Shown here: in pieces, positions 17,722 to 26,650 of the stretch
How positions within the stretch are numbered: position 1 is the stretch's first letter
Layout of the letters: the number at the start of each line of letters is the position of its first letter
Source of the DNA: Puniceicoccaceae bacterium K14
GTDB taxonomy: Bacteria; Verrucomicrobiota; Verrucomicrobiia; Opitutales; Opitutaceae
Length of the DNA: 64,000 nt
Reading direction: 5' to 3'
Assembly (NCBI GenBank): GCA_022538095.1
Contig: JAKYXN010000025.1
Span: 1 to 64,000, forward strand
The notes under the pieces: generated by a model
Seen by the model: only the letters and a program-made list of their open reading frames with translations
The model's database searches: none
Told to the model about the DNA's origin: nothing
Made by a program: the position numbers and the translations under genes

Positions 17722-18720
17722 CTACTTCACAGAAACCCAATTACCTTCCCCTGACGAGCGATACGCTGCATGTAGAACCTGGACCGTATCGAAGCAACCT
17801 TTCAGATCACGCTTCAACTCTCCTTGAGTCAACTGCCCACGGATAGCAGCCAAGAGCCGATCCATCCGCACTGGATCATCCTCAACAACATTTAAAGGCT
17901 CTTCCTGGCCATCATCCACCCGACTTCCGACTCTATACCCGGCTGGAGCTTTCCAGACGCTCTTTTGAGAGCCTATAATTTCAATTCCTTCAAGGCTTCC
18001 ACTCTGCAGCCACCCCGCTTCAATCGTCGCAGTGAGCCCCGACTCGAATTTAAGACGAGCCTCGCCAAAATCATCTACCGCTGGATAAACGCCAGAACGG
18101 TTTTCGATTTGAGCCCACACTTCAGTAATTTGTCCAAAAATCAAACAAAGTGCGTGAACCGCATGCGAGCCTAAGTCTAAGAACCCGCCACCTCCCGCTA
18201 AAGAAGGATCGACAAACCACTCCGCCCCCTGTCTATCAAACCACCGTTTCTCTACAGCCGGCCTTGTATTAGCATAGCGGACACTTTTGATTTCACCTAG
18301 TTCGCCAGAAGTCACAAGCTCTCTAATCGCTTTTAAATCGCCCAAGTAGGGCTGAAAGTAACCGCTAACAACAGGCGCGCGATAAGCATCGACCACAGTT
18401 ATTAGCCGATGCAAATCACCCAAGCCGACCGCTAAAGGTTTTTCACAGAAGACTGGCTTTCCCATGGGTAAAACTCGCTCAAGTAAAGGTAGTAATTTTT
18501 TATTTTCTGAACAAATTGCGAAACCGTCGATGGAAGTATCCTGTAGCATCGAATCAAGCTCCGGAAAAAATTTGGCAGCTTCCTTATCCGCGACAAACTT
18601 CCCCCGTTCTCGGTCATCGTCCCAAATCGCATAAGCCGACTTATCGCCCAAAAGAAAACGCAAACCTCGCAAAAACATATCAACATGTAAGTGGGCTGTT
18701 GATACGAATGCGATATTCAT
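17722..18720 (-). CDS. Gfo/Idh/MocA family oxidoreductase
   Basis: A 332-residue NAD(P)-dependent sugar/cyclitol-type dehydrogenase. The N-terminal Rossmann half begins MNIAFVSTAHLHVDMFLRG. The family motif PVFCEKPLAVG (about 90-100) carries the catalytic Lys, and GGGGFLDLGSHAVHAL (about 180-195) carries the conserved Asp and His of the C-terminal half. The substrate is unknown. It lies 17 bases downstream of nadB on the same strand and so is probably co-transcribed with the NAD genes. That placement may be chance rather than a pathway link. The N-terminus departs from the usual GxGxxG pattern. Confidence 0.88.
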   Translation of the reverse strand: MNIAFVSTAHLHVDMFLRGLRFLLGDKSAYAIWDDDRERGKFVADKEAAKFFPELDSMLQDTSIDGFAICSENKKLLPLLERVLPMGKPVFCEKPLAVGLGDLHRLITVVDAYRAPVVSGYFQPYLGDLKAIRELVTSGELGEIKSVRYANTRPAVEKRWFDRQGAEWFVDPSLAGGGGFLDLGSHAVHALCLIFGQITEVWAQIENRSGVYPAVDDFGEARLKFESGLTATIEAGWLQSGSLEGIEIIGSQKSVWKAPAGYRVGSRVDDGQEEPLNVVEDDPVRMDRLLAAIRGQLTQGELKRDLKGCFDTVQVLHAAYRSSGEGNWVSVK

Positions 18721-18737
18721 AATATTAAGTGTTTAAC

Positions 18738-20339
18738 CTACTTCCCGATCTCTTCGCGCTCACGCTGCAATTCGATTGAGTCAACTTCCTCCGCAACGTA
18801 ATGACATCCCTTACTGTGAGGATTCAAACTCGCTGCGTGCACTACCAATAGAGCAGTCTTCACCGCATTGCGTAAATCGATTAAGGAACGCGTTAAGCGA
18901 CACCCGGAATAGAAACTGGAAATTTCTTCATCGAGCTCCATAAGGATCTTACGTGCCCGTAGTAAACGTTTCGGTGAACGGATCAAGCCCACATAATTCC
19001 ACATCGTGCTCTTAATGAGCTTCATGTCTTGGCGAATCAAAACTTCGTCAGCTGTATCACTTGGGCTCTGCCAAGCCTTAACAGTTGGAAGATAAAATCC
19101 GCTTTCTGAAACATCTTTTCCATCTGCCTCTGCAGTCGCTTGCGCCGATACCAAACATTCCAAAAGCGAGGTGCTAGCCAAGCGATTTGCTCCGTGCAGA
19201 CCCGTGCAAGCGGCTTCGCCGATGGCATTCAGATTCTTCACGGACGTACGCCCCTGTAAGTCAGCAAATACACCTCCACAGGTATAGTGAGCTGCAGGAG
19301 CTACCGGTATTGGCTCTTTTGTTATATCCACCCCACAAGCCAAACTGCGTTCATAGATCATCGGAAAGCGATCTTTGATAAAGGACGGAGATTTGCTCGA
19401 AAGATCTATGTATACGCAGTTATCTCCAGTAGAAATTAATTCTCGATGAATTGCTCGAGCAACAATGTCACGAGGAGCTAAGGATTTCATAGGATGCTGC
19501 GTATCCATAAAAGCCTTCCCAGAACCATTGACCAAGATACCGCCCTCCCCTCGCACGGCCTCGGACACCAGAAATAGCTGACAATTCTTTTTTAGAAAAA
19601 CAGTTGGGTGAAACTGAACGTACTCGAGATCGATAACACGGGCACCCACGCGGTGAGCCATAGCCACTCCATGACCAACCATTGACGTTTGATTGGTCGA
19701 ATTCTGAAAGATCTGGCCCAAGCCTCCGGTAGACAGAATCGTTTTCTTTGCAATGATCGCATTCACATCGCCCGTTTCCGTATCCAAAGCATACGCACCC
19801 ATACAAGTAATAGGCTTGTACTTATCGATTATCTTAGAGGAATTGTGAGAAAGCGTAAGAAGATCTACCGCGATCGTCCTGTCCAATACTCGGACATTAC
19901 TCAAGCCGGCGACATGTTCGTGAACCTTCTTAAGTATCTCTTTTCCGGTTACATCCTTAGCAAAAATAATTCGTTTATCCGAGTGCCCTCCCTCTCGAGT
20001 AAATTTCAGCTCGCCTTCGCCATCCCGATCAAATGGAATATCGAGGATATCGAGCAAAAAAGACTGTACTGCATCTTGTCCTTTCTCCACCAGAAATGAT
20101 ACAGCTTCCGGATTTGCGGAAGAATCCGACGCAGTGAAAATATCCTTTTTCAACTGTTCTGGCTGGTAGGAGGTATCGTAAATTATCCCTCCTTGAGCCC
20201 ATTGGCTATTAGTGCCCACAGTCAGTTCATCTGGACAAAGCAATGTGACCGTAAGGCCCAGCTTACTCGCATAGTGAGCATACGCACATCCTGCGAGCCC
20301 CGCTCCAATTACCAAACAATCCGTACTTACCGTATCCAT
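18738..20339 (-). CDS. nadB: L-aspartate oxidase
   Basis: A 533-residue FAD flavoprotein that oxidises L-aspartate to iminoaspartate, the first step of de novo NAD synthesis. The FAD-binding motif CLVIGAGLAGCAYAHYA is at about residues 9-25, and EGGHSDKRIIF near 120 fits the active site. The block HYTCGGVFADLQGR ... EAACTGLHGANRLAS ... LLECLV (about 345-400) is diagnostic of the succinate dehydrogenase/aspartate oxidase family, here with the aspartate oxidase pattern. A C-terminal helical region follows. It is 49 bases downstream of nadA, whose product condenses iminoaspartate with dihydroxyacetone phosphate, so the two act in sequence. Assignment is firm. Confidence 0.96.
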   Translation of the reverse strand: MDTVSTDCLVIGAGLAGCAYAHYASKLGLTVTLLCPDELTVGTNSQWAQGGIIYDTSYQPEQLKKDIFTASDSSANPEAVSFLVEKGQDAVQSFLLDILDIPFDRDGEGELKFTREGGHSDKRIIFAKDVTGKEILKKVHEHVAGLSNVRVLDRTIAVDLLTLSHNSSKIIDKYKPITCMGAYALDTETGDVNAIIAKKTILSTGGLGQIFQNSTNQTSMVGHGVAMAHRVGARVIDLEYVQFHPTVFLKKNCQLFLVSEAVRGEGGILVNGSGKAFMDTQHPMKSLAPRDIVARAIHRELISTGDNCVYIDLSSKSPSFIKDRFPMIYERSLACGVDITKEPIPVAPAAHYTCGGVFADLQGRTSVKNLNAIGEAACTGLHGANRLASTSLLECLVSAQATAEADGKDVSESGFYLPTVKAWQSPSDTADEVLIRQDMKLIKSTMWNYVGLIRSPKRLLRARKILMELDEEISSFYSGCRLTRSLIDLRNAVKTALLVVHAASLNPHSKGCHYVAEEVDSIELQREREEIGK

Positions 20340-20388
20340 AATCAGGCGATCGTTACGGCAGGTTGAATACGAAAAACAACCCGTAAGC

Positions 20389-21474
20389 TCAACATCCTTT
20401 GCTTGGTTGGTGCGTTTGCCCTTCCGCTAATTCGAACATACGGTCAATTGAACTCAATGCCTTAAGACGTAGCTCTTCATTGAGTTCTACGACTTGGTCT
20501 GGTCGTGGTTGGATCAATACATCACGAATTTTCTCCAATGAATTCATCTTCATGTAGGGACAAAGCTTACAACCGGATATAAATCGCTTCTCAGGAGCCT
20601 CTACTTCTATCCGCTCTACTAAACCGCACTCAGTGAGCATCATAAAATAAGGAGCTTCGGTCCCTTTGACGTATTGCATCATGCCACCTGTGCTTCCCAC
20701 ATAGTCACTCTTTTCTGTGATTGTTCGGGTGCACTCCGGATGAGAAACAACCTTTAAGCCCGGAAATTTGTCGCGCGCTTCCGCGATTAGGTTAGAGTCA
20801 AATTGATCGTGCACAATACAGGTGCCATCGGAAGAAACGATGTCCTTTTCAATGCCACGCTTTTTCATTTCGATGCGGATATTCTCTGCCATCAAGCGAT
20901 CTGGTACGAAAAGAATCTGCTTCTGGGGAAGCGATGCAATGATCTTATAAACATTGCTAGAAGTCACGCACACATCGCACTCAGACTTCACATCCGCTGT
21001 GCTATTGATGTAGCAGACAACAGCTGCGTCCGGGTAAAGCTTTTTCATTTCCCGCAACTGCTCGCCTGTTAGAGAATCTGCGAGTGAACATCCAGAGCGA
21101 TGATCGGGTACCACCACTTCGGCTTCTGGGGACAAAATTTTCGCCGTCTCAGCCATAAAAACAACACCGGAAAACACGATGCGATTTGCTTGAGATTCCT
21201 TCGCTTTAACGCTGAGCATGTAAGAGTCGCCTGAAAAATCCGCGACTCCGTAGATGATTTCAGGCTCCACATAAGAGTGGGCCAATACAACAGAACCAGT
21301 CTCCTTCTTAAGCTGGTTGATCTCCAAAGTAAGCGGAGCAATCTCCAGGCAAGATTCTAAATTCCAGGAACGACGTGAATCGCACTCAATGTGCATTAAT
21401 CGCTTGAGGAGACGTTCGGCCTCTTCACGCACTTCGGTCTCGGAAAATTGGGCGCTAGTGTTTGCTGTTACCAT
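20389..21474 (-). CDS. nadA: quinolinate synthase
   Basis: A 361-residue iron-sulfur enzyme that makes quinolinate from iminoaspartate and dihydroxyacetone phosphate for NAD synthesis. Three conserved Cys for the [4Fe-4S] cluster fit the pattern: one in NSTADVKSECDVCVTSS, one in VSHPECT and one in GCKLCPYMKMN. VLAHSYVEPEI (about 63-73) and VVPDHRSGCSLADS are family signatures. The two extra Cys near the cluster ligands and the ~20-residue N-terminal helix are normal for this clade. It sits between folE2 and nadB on the same strand with 85 and 49 bases between them, so one transcript is likely. Confidence 0.96.
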   Translation of the reverse strand: MVTANTSAQFSETEVREEAERLLKRLMHIECDSRRSWNLESCLEIAPLTLEINQLKKETGSVVLAHSYVEPEIIYGVADFSGDSYMLSVKAKESQANRIVFSGVVFMAETAKILSPEAEVVVPDHRSGCSLADSLTGEQLREMKKLYPDAAVVCYINSTADVKSECDVCVTSSNVYKIIASLPQKQILFVPDRLMAENIRIEMKKRGIEKDIVSSDGTCIVHDQFDSNLIAEARDKFPGLKVVSHPECTRTITEKSDYVGSTGGMMQYVKGTEAPYFMMLTECGLVERIEVEAPEKRFISGCKLCPYMKMNSLEKIRDVLIQPRPDQVVELNEELRLKALSSIDRMFELAEGQTHQPSKGC

Positions 21475-21559
21475 TGTTCTAAAATAACTGAGCTAGATAA
21501 ATTGCTGAGCGGTAAAAATGCAAAGCCGATATGGCAGCATCGAGAATTAGGAGCATCGA

Positions 21560-22543
21560 TTAACAGACTAAATCGTCAAAATCAAAGAAGTCCGCCTTAA
21601 AGCCTCCAGGAATGCCTTTGCAAATGACCGATACGGCGTCATGCGAGTGAAGCGACTCAAGGTGCGAACACGCCACTTGGAAATCTGCGATACGCTCATC
21701 CGAATTCAATTCCTTAAAGACAAGGCGAGCGGCGTCTTCAACAAACTTGATATATGAGCCATTCAGCTCAGCGAACGCTTGTTCGTCCTCTCGCTTGACC
21801 ATGACCTGCGTCTCTGTCTTCAGGGCATTTAAGCAGTGCTGTTGTAAATCTTCGATGCTCAATTGAGCTCCTTCGGCCAATCTCACCCAAACCCGGGCTT
21901 TACTTCGTTGTGAGTGCGGAATCGCATATGCCCCACGTTCATCGCGAGCATGCTCGGACAATTCGGCAGAACACGGACAAGCCGACGAATAGACGAAATC
22001 GAAGGTTACATAGTTCTCGTACACGCCTGATTTGTTCAAACGCCCTTCGAATTCAGAACGGTAATATTGGAATCCACTCAGACCGCTTCGGAGACTGGCC
22101 TGCTCAATTGGATAATTAAACTTCACCTTCAAGCGAGCATCGAAGCTTTCCACCGACCCCTTCACCTTGTTTAGGATCGACTCGAGAGAATCAGAGGTGA
22201 ACACCTCCTCCTTGCACTCGTAAAAAGTACGCATGATGCGAGACATGTTTATACCCTTCAGATTCGCTTCCAAAGAAACCGTGCCAACAATCGATGCCTC
22301 CAATGTGAATTCCTTGCCGCTGCCGGAGAGGAATTTCAGCGGTAATCTAAAATTGGAAACGCCCACTTGCTGGATAGGCACCGCAGCTCCCTGCATAGAT
22401 TCCACCGAGTCCATGATATCAGGCATGGAAGCTCTATACTCCTTTGAAACTTCAAAGGATTCGTCGTAACGACGACTGATCGGAGCCTCCACCTGAGGAT
22501 CCGTCTTGTGCAAGTACATCTTTGGCTTGTTTGAAATAGACAT
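21560..22543 (-). CDS. folE2: GTP cyclohydrolase FolE2 (type IB)
   Basis: It makes dihydroneopterin triphosphate from GTP, the first step in folate (and queuosine-precursor) synthesis, without the zinc dependence of FolE. The catalytic Cys lies in [14 protein letters not shown] near the middle, with [15 protein letters not shown] at the end. The start at ATG 22543 ([17 protein letters not shown]) gives 327 residues; a TTG 27 bases further upstream is less likely. Zur control of folE2 is known in several bacteria, and a perfect palindrome with core GGTTATACC lies 62-82 bases upstream. It heads a probable folE2-nadA-nadB unit. Assignment is firm. Confidence 0.94.
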   Translation of the reverse strand: MSISNKPKMYLHKTDPQVEAPISRRYDESFEVSKEYRASMPDIMDSVESMQGAAVPIQQVGVSNFRLPLKFLSGSGKEFTLEASIVGTVSLEANLKGINMSRIMRTFYECKEEVFTSDSLESILNKVKGSVESFDARLKVKFNYPIEQASLRSGLSGFQYYRSEFEGRLNKSGVYENYVTFDFVYSSACPCSAELSEHARDERGAYAIPHSQRSKARVWVRLAEGAQLSIEDLQQHCLNALKTETQVMVKREDEQAFAELNGSYIKFVEDAARLVFKELNSDERIADFQVACSHLESLHSHDAVSVICKGIPGGFKADFFDFDDLVC

Positions 22544-22604
22544 TAAACATTTTCCAATTTGGTCGGCCAAAGAATCCGTTTTCTGGAATACAAACTTCTC
22601 TTTG

Positions 22605-22625
22605 CCAAAAGGTTATACCTTTTGG
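22605..22625. promoter_or_regulatory. perfect palindrome upstream of folE2, candidate Zur operator
   Basis: Half-sites CCAAAAGGT (22605-22613) and ACCTTTTGG (22617-22625) are separated by TAT. The centre, GGTTATACC, shares the GTTATA core of known Zur boxes. Placement 62-82 bases upstream of the folE2 start, on the promoter side, suits an operator. A Zur identity is an inference. Confidence 0.5.
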
Positions 22626-22867
22626 TAAATGGCGCCAAGCAGCCGACATATCGCCAGCCCGACTCCACGAACCGAATTAAAGCAAGGTGTCACTAGAGCT
22701 TTGAAGAAAAAAAAGGCAAGGAAACTTAAATCTATGACTCCAATTCCATCAACAACTAGAAACTATTTTCCCAAGAGTTAGGACATTTTAAACCCAAGTA
22801 AATTAACCGATTAAGCCAACAACTCCACCGGAATCTATCAGAAGGCAGTAACCTGCACCTCCAAAGC

Positions 22868-24280
22868 TCAACCTTCAACCGAACACGGCAACATTGCCGC
22901 ATCCTCCATTCCGTGGATTATCTTCTTATCCGGAGGGCAGAAGGTTGCAAGGCAACCTGCTAAGTTGGCTTTTTCGCCATCCGTAAAGTAATACGGATTC
23001 AACCGGAGGCGGCCAGAAGCCTCGTGTGGCTGACCATCGTCATCAAAAAGCGTATGCTTCAGGCGGACCGATTTCTTAAAAACTTGGATTACATGCAAGT
23101 GAGTCGACGCCATCGTACAGGCTTCTACCAATGCTTCTTTCCAGTCTTCACGCGATACATCGTTACCCACGACCACGCTACGGGAACCCCAGGCGGTTTC
23201 GTGAAATCCGGAAATCTTCAAAACCAAGTTCCGCTCTTTTTGACTAGCCTCTGCCAAATCCATCCAGCTGTGCAAGGGCTTGCCCTGTGCCAATGGTCCA
23301 GCGATCACTGCTCCAGGAGGCAAAGGCTTCGGGTCCACGATCCAAGTTTCCGGAATAAGCTTATCAAGAATCTTCCGCGTAGCCTTTCCGAGGTTCTCTT
23401 TCCAAAACTCCTGCAAAAGATGATGGTGATAAAGCCCCATTGCCATCTTTTCTTCAAAAAACGGTCGAAGCGGTGGATCGACGACAACCTGCCCTTTCTC
23501 CCAGCTCTCAACAATGTATTCAAATGTATTGATATTTGGCAGATCGAAGAGCTCAAAAAAACGATAGATGACATCGATTTTTTCGGGGTCTCCTTCGACA
23601 TCGAAGCAAATAGTATCGCCAAGCGGAAAAACCTCGTCAGTCCAAAGCGAATACACTCGGAACCCTTTTCGCTGCAAACGCTCTGCCAGCCAGTCCATCT
23701 CCGGCTTGTATGTGGCTGACTCTTCACTAACGACGATTGCGACGACAGGCGATCGAAGATCCGGAGCCAGACTTGCCATCCGTTTATAAAACGCATCTTC
23801 CATCGAGGTCGACGAACCAACCATGGAATTGCCTTCGCCTTCCTTAGAATAAAGGTCATTCAGGTAACCCGTTAAGCCTATTCCTCCCGGAACAGAATCC
23901 AACTCGGTCAGAGAGAACCCATCCTCCGTCACCAACAGATCAGGACGAATGACCGACGGCACTCTCCCCTTACTCAATTTGTTGCGTGAGAGTTTTACTA
24001 GCTCCTCAGGCTTCCCTCGGTCCAAGTACTCCGCCACCCATGGCGCATACAGCTCTTTATTTCTCAGCAGTTTTTTTCCTGAAGCAGAGCGAGTATACAG
24101 TACCTCCAAAGCCCGATAGAATTCCAAGCTCGCTTGCCCAATAGCCTCTAGCTGCTCGACCATCTTTGCCGGCAATGGCCACGGCCGCGGTGATGTTTTC
24201 CAAGTTTTACCTTCAAAGAGTTCTTGTTTAGCGAGAGCATCGCTCAATATTTCGTAGTCCATTGGATGTGCGTCGTTCAA
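22868..24280 (-). CDS. conserved hypothetical protein, possible ATP-grasp fold
   Basis: A 470-residue cytoplasmic protein with no signal peptide. It contains ELDSVPGGIGLTGYLNDLYS (about 127-146), the kind of segment seen in glutathionylspermidine-synthase-like and circularly permuted ATP-grasp proteins, and later GSRSVVVGNDVSREDW, which could be a nucleotide-contact strand-loop. Blocks rich in acidic, Trp and aromatic residues alternate along the protein. The fold is only suggested. It starts 18 bases after the prfB stop on the same strand, so co-transcription with prfB is likely. I do not recognise a named family and propose no reaction. MNDAHPMDYEI has a second ATG seven codons in. Confidence 0.72.
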   Translation of the reverse strand: MNDAHPMDYEILSDALAKQELFEGKTWKTSPRPWPLPAKMVEQLEAIGQASLEFYRALEVLYTRSASGKKLLRNKELYAPWVAEYLDRGKPEELVKLSRNKLSKGRVPSVIRPDLLVTEDGFSLTELDSVPGGIGLTGYLNDLYSKEGEGNSMVGSSTSMEDAFYKRMASLAPDLRSPVVAIVVSEESATYKPEMDWLAERLQRKGFRVYSLWTDEVFPLGDTICFDVEGDPEKIDVIYRFFELFDLPNINTFEYIVESWEKGQVVVDPPLRPFFEEKMAMGLYHHHLLQEFWKENLGKATRKILDKLIPETWIVDPKPLPPGAVIAGPLAQGKPLHSWMDLAEASQKERNLVLKISGFHETAWGSRSVVVGNDVSREDWKEALVEACTMASTHLHVIQVFKKSVRLKHTLFDDDGQPHEASGRLRLNPYYFTDGEKANLAGCLATFCPPDKKIIHGMEDAAMLPCSVEG

Positions 24281-24297
24281 TTTCCTCTGGTAACGAT

Positions 24298-25441
24298 TTA
24301 GTCTTCGATTTGAATCTCTTTACTTCTAGTTCTTGGCGAGCCTGCTCGTAACCAACCATTGATGAAACGATCAATATCGCCATCCATAACATGTTGGATA
24401 TTACCAGACTCCACCCCAGTGCGAAGATCCTTTACCATTTGATAAGGTTGAAAAACGTAACTTCGGATTTGGTTGCCCCAACCAATTTCGCCCTTTTCTC
24501 CGTAAACCTTTTCCATCTGTGAACGCTTCTCGTCTTCCTGCTTTTCGAAAATCCGGGCCTTGAGCATCTTAAGAGCTGTCGCCCGATTTTTGATCTGCGA
24601 ACGCTCATTTTGGCAAGCGGCCACAAGGCCTGTTGGCAAGTGAGTCAAGCGCACAGCAGAATCGGTCGTATTAACGTGCTGCCCCCCCTTGCCGCTCGAA
24701 CGGTAGGTATCCACGCGCAGTTCGCTATCAGCGATTTCGATCTCAACATCGTCTTCAATTTCAGCTACCACGTCGACAGCGCAAAACGAAGTATGACGAC
24801 GTTTATTGGAGTCAAACGGACTAATTCTCACCAAGCGATGTACTCCACGTTCCGCATTAGCATAGCCAAAAGCATTGGTTCCAATAATTCGCATCGTCAC
24901 CTTGTCTAAACCTGCTTCTTCACCCGCAAGCATATCGAGAATTTCTACTTTAAACCCGCGACGCTCCGCCCAGCGCGAATACATACGGAATAGCAAATCG
25001 CACCAGTCACACGACTCCGTTCCACCCGCTCCTGCATTGATAGTAAAGACCGCATTGCAATGAGCATTCGGACCGCTGAGGTAAGATTGGATTTCGAGAT
25101 TATCCAACTCACCTTTCAATGCCTCTGCTCCTTCATGCAACTCTTTCACCTCATCAGAATCTTCATCAAGCTCCTCCTCTTCAAGCAGTTCTGCCATCAT
25201 ACGAGCATCCTCAAGTTTAGCTTTAAACTCAGTCATTCCATTAACAATGACCTTCAGTTTATTTGCCTGAGCGATAATGGCTTGGGCTTCTTTTTGGTTA
25301 TTCCAAAAGCCATCAGCCACCATTTTGGCATCCAGCCCCTCTAGCTCCTTAGTTTTGCCATCGACGTCAAAGATACCTCCATAGGTATCCCGCTCTCTTC
25401 TCAATCTCGTCGTGCAAAGTCTTAGTCTCAGGCTTAATCAT
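24298..25441 (-). CDS. prfB: peptide chain release factor 2 with programmed +1 frameshift
   Basis: RF2 recognises UAA/UGA stop codons and triggers peptide release. The first 24 codons (from ATG 25441) read [20 protein letters not shown] then WRYL and stop at TGA 25369..25367. Skipping one base continues at GAC 25368 into [11 protein letters not shown] and the rest of RF2. The domain with [16 protein letters not shown] carries the GGQ peptide-release motif, and [13 protein letters not shown] is present. The whole protein is about 380 residues. Without the frameshift the start would fall inside the first helix. The site CTT-TGA-C with GGAGG three bases before CTT matches the E. coli prfB autoregulation site. 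Identification is firm. Confidence 0.95.
25367..25380 (-). promoter_or_regulatory. prfB programmed +1 frameshift site
   Basis: On the minus strand the order is GGAGG (25380..25376), TAT, CTT (25372..25370), TGA (25369..25367), then C. The internal SD-like GGAGG at this spacing and the CTT-TGA-C slippery stop are the classic RF2 signal: low RF2 lets the ribosome pause at UGA and shift +1. Confidence 0.93.
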
Positions 25442-25543
25442 AGGAGCAGCACATTGAGGGAAGTTTTTAGCAGATCAAGAAAGAGAGCTAAAAAGTTGTT
25501 AGATTCTTACGTTAGCTCTCTCTTTCTAAACAATTTTTTGATT

Positions 25544-25618
25544 ATGAGTAAACCTACTCAACAAAGCACCGATAGGATAAGCAATAGACTCTATTCATTT
25601 CTTATCGGTCAAGCGTGA
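25544..25618 (+). CDS. possible 24-residue leader peptide
   Basis: ATG 25544 opens MSKPTQQSTDRISNRLYSFL-IGQA with the TGA at 25616-25618, which overlaps the GTG start of the glycosyltransferase at 25615. Such an overlap would couple translation of the export operon to this small ORF. No ribosome-binding site precedes it, and the sequence has no known relative that I recognise. It could equally be chance, since the reading frame also extends upstream. Confidence 0.3.
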   Translation: MSKPTQQSTDRISNRLYSFLIGQA

Positions 25619-26646
25619 GCTCACAATCAACCATCCAAACAAAGATTCCATCAACGGTTCCAAAGCCAAAATGGCGAACGCAGCGCGTTGGTCCCGTCGA
25701 AACCGCACCTCATATCGAAATATCGGTTGTCGTCCCTTTGTTTAACGAAGCGAATTCACTCGAAGAGCTTACTCAGACACTTCACGACTCACTTCAATCT
25801 AGCATCTATGAAATTCTCTTTGTAGACGATGGAAGCACCGATACATCATGGGAAGTTATCACTCAGCTTACTGACGAGTACCCCCACATTGTAAAAGCAA
25901 TCAAACATCGTAGGAATTTTGGCAAAGCAGAGGCCCTTGCTAGCGGATTCGCCCAGGCAAAAGGAAAAATAGTCGCGAGTTTAGATGCCGACCTTCAGGA
26001 CGACCCCAAGGAAATTCCAAATCTCATCGCAAAACTAAACGAAGGGTACGACATGGTAACTGGCTGGAAACAAAACCGCTGCGACCCCTTGTCGAAAACA
26101 ATACCCTCCCGTTTATTCAATTTTTGCACGCGCATCGTATCTGGTCTCCAATTGCATGATTTCAACTGCGGAATCAAAGTCTATCGTGCTCAAGTACTAT
26201 CCCACCTTGAACTCTATGGCGAATTGCACCGCTTCATTCCAATACTTATCCATTCAGATGGATACAAAGTAGCTGAACAAGCAGTCGTCCACCATCCACG
26301 AAAACATGGAAGCTCCAAATACGGGTGGAAACGACTCCTTAAAGGAGGACTCGATTTGCTAACAGTACTTCTAATAACGCGCTACTTAAAACGGCCGGCT
26401 CATTTTTTTGGCGGCATAGGTATAATCACAGGATCGGTTGGAACAATCACACTTCTTCATCTCAGCATGATGAAACTGTTTTTTGGACAAGACATCGGCC
26501 CGCGTCCCCTATTCTTTTTCGGAATCCTCGCTCTGCTATTTGGGGCCCAACTAATCTGTACCGGAATAGTTGGAGAATTACTTCTGCACCATCGAACAGG
26601 CGGCAAGGGTGCCACAGAAAGCCGTATCTCTGAAAGCCTTGTTTAA
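25615..26646 (+). CDS. GT2 glycosyltransferase, DPM1/GtrB-like
   Basis: A 343-residue family 2 glycosyltransferase with two C-terminal membrane helices (about 265-285 and 300-325), the layout of dolichyl/undecaprenyl-phosphate sugar transferases such as GtrB and ArnC. Motifs: ISVVVPLFNEANSLEEL (36-52), VDDGSTD (70-76), DADLQDDP (124-131) with the nucleotide-metal DxD, and the loop HHPRKHGSSKYGWKRLLKGG. It would load a sugar onto a lipid phosphate for the next steps of polysaccharide assembly. It opens the operon. Its GTG start overlaps a possible leader ORF. No ATG lies closer to the catalytic core, so GTG is accepted. Confidence 0.92.
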   Translation: MSSQSTIQTKIPSTVPKPKWRTQRVGPVETAPHIEISVVVPLFNEANSLEELTQTLHDSLQSSIYEILFVDDGSTDTSWEVITQLTDEYPHIVKAIKHRRNFGKAEALASGFAQAKGKIVASLDADLQDDPKEIPNLIAKLNEGYDMVTGWKQNRCDPLSKTIPSRLFNFCTRIVSGLQLHDFNCGIKVYRAQVLSHLELYGELHRFIPILIHSDGYKVAEQAVVHHPRKHGSSKYGWKRLLKGGLDLLTVLLITRYLKRPAHFFGGIGIITGSVGTITLLHLSMMKLFFGQDIGPRPLFFFGILALLFGAQLICTGIVGELLLHHRTGGKGATESRISESLV

Positions 26647-26650
26647 ACAC

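Noticed and set aside
25405-25618. 68-codon plus frame beginning at 25412
   Set aside because: Its first half is antisense to the prfB start; only the last 24 codons are of interest and are listed separately.
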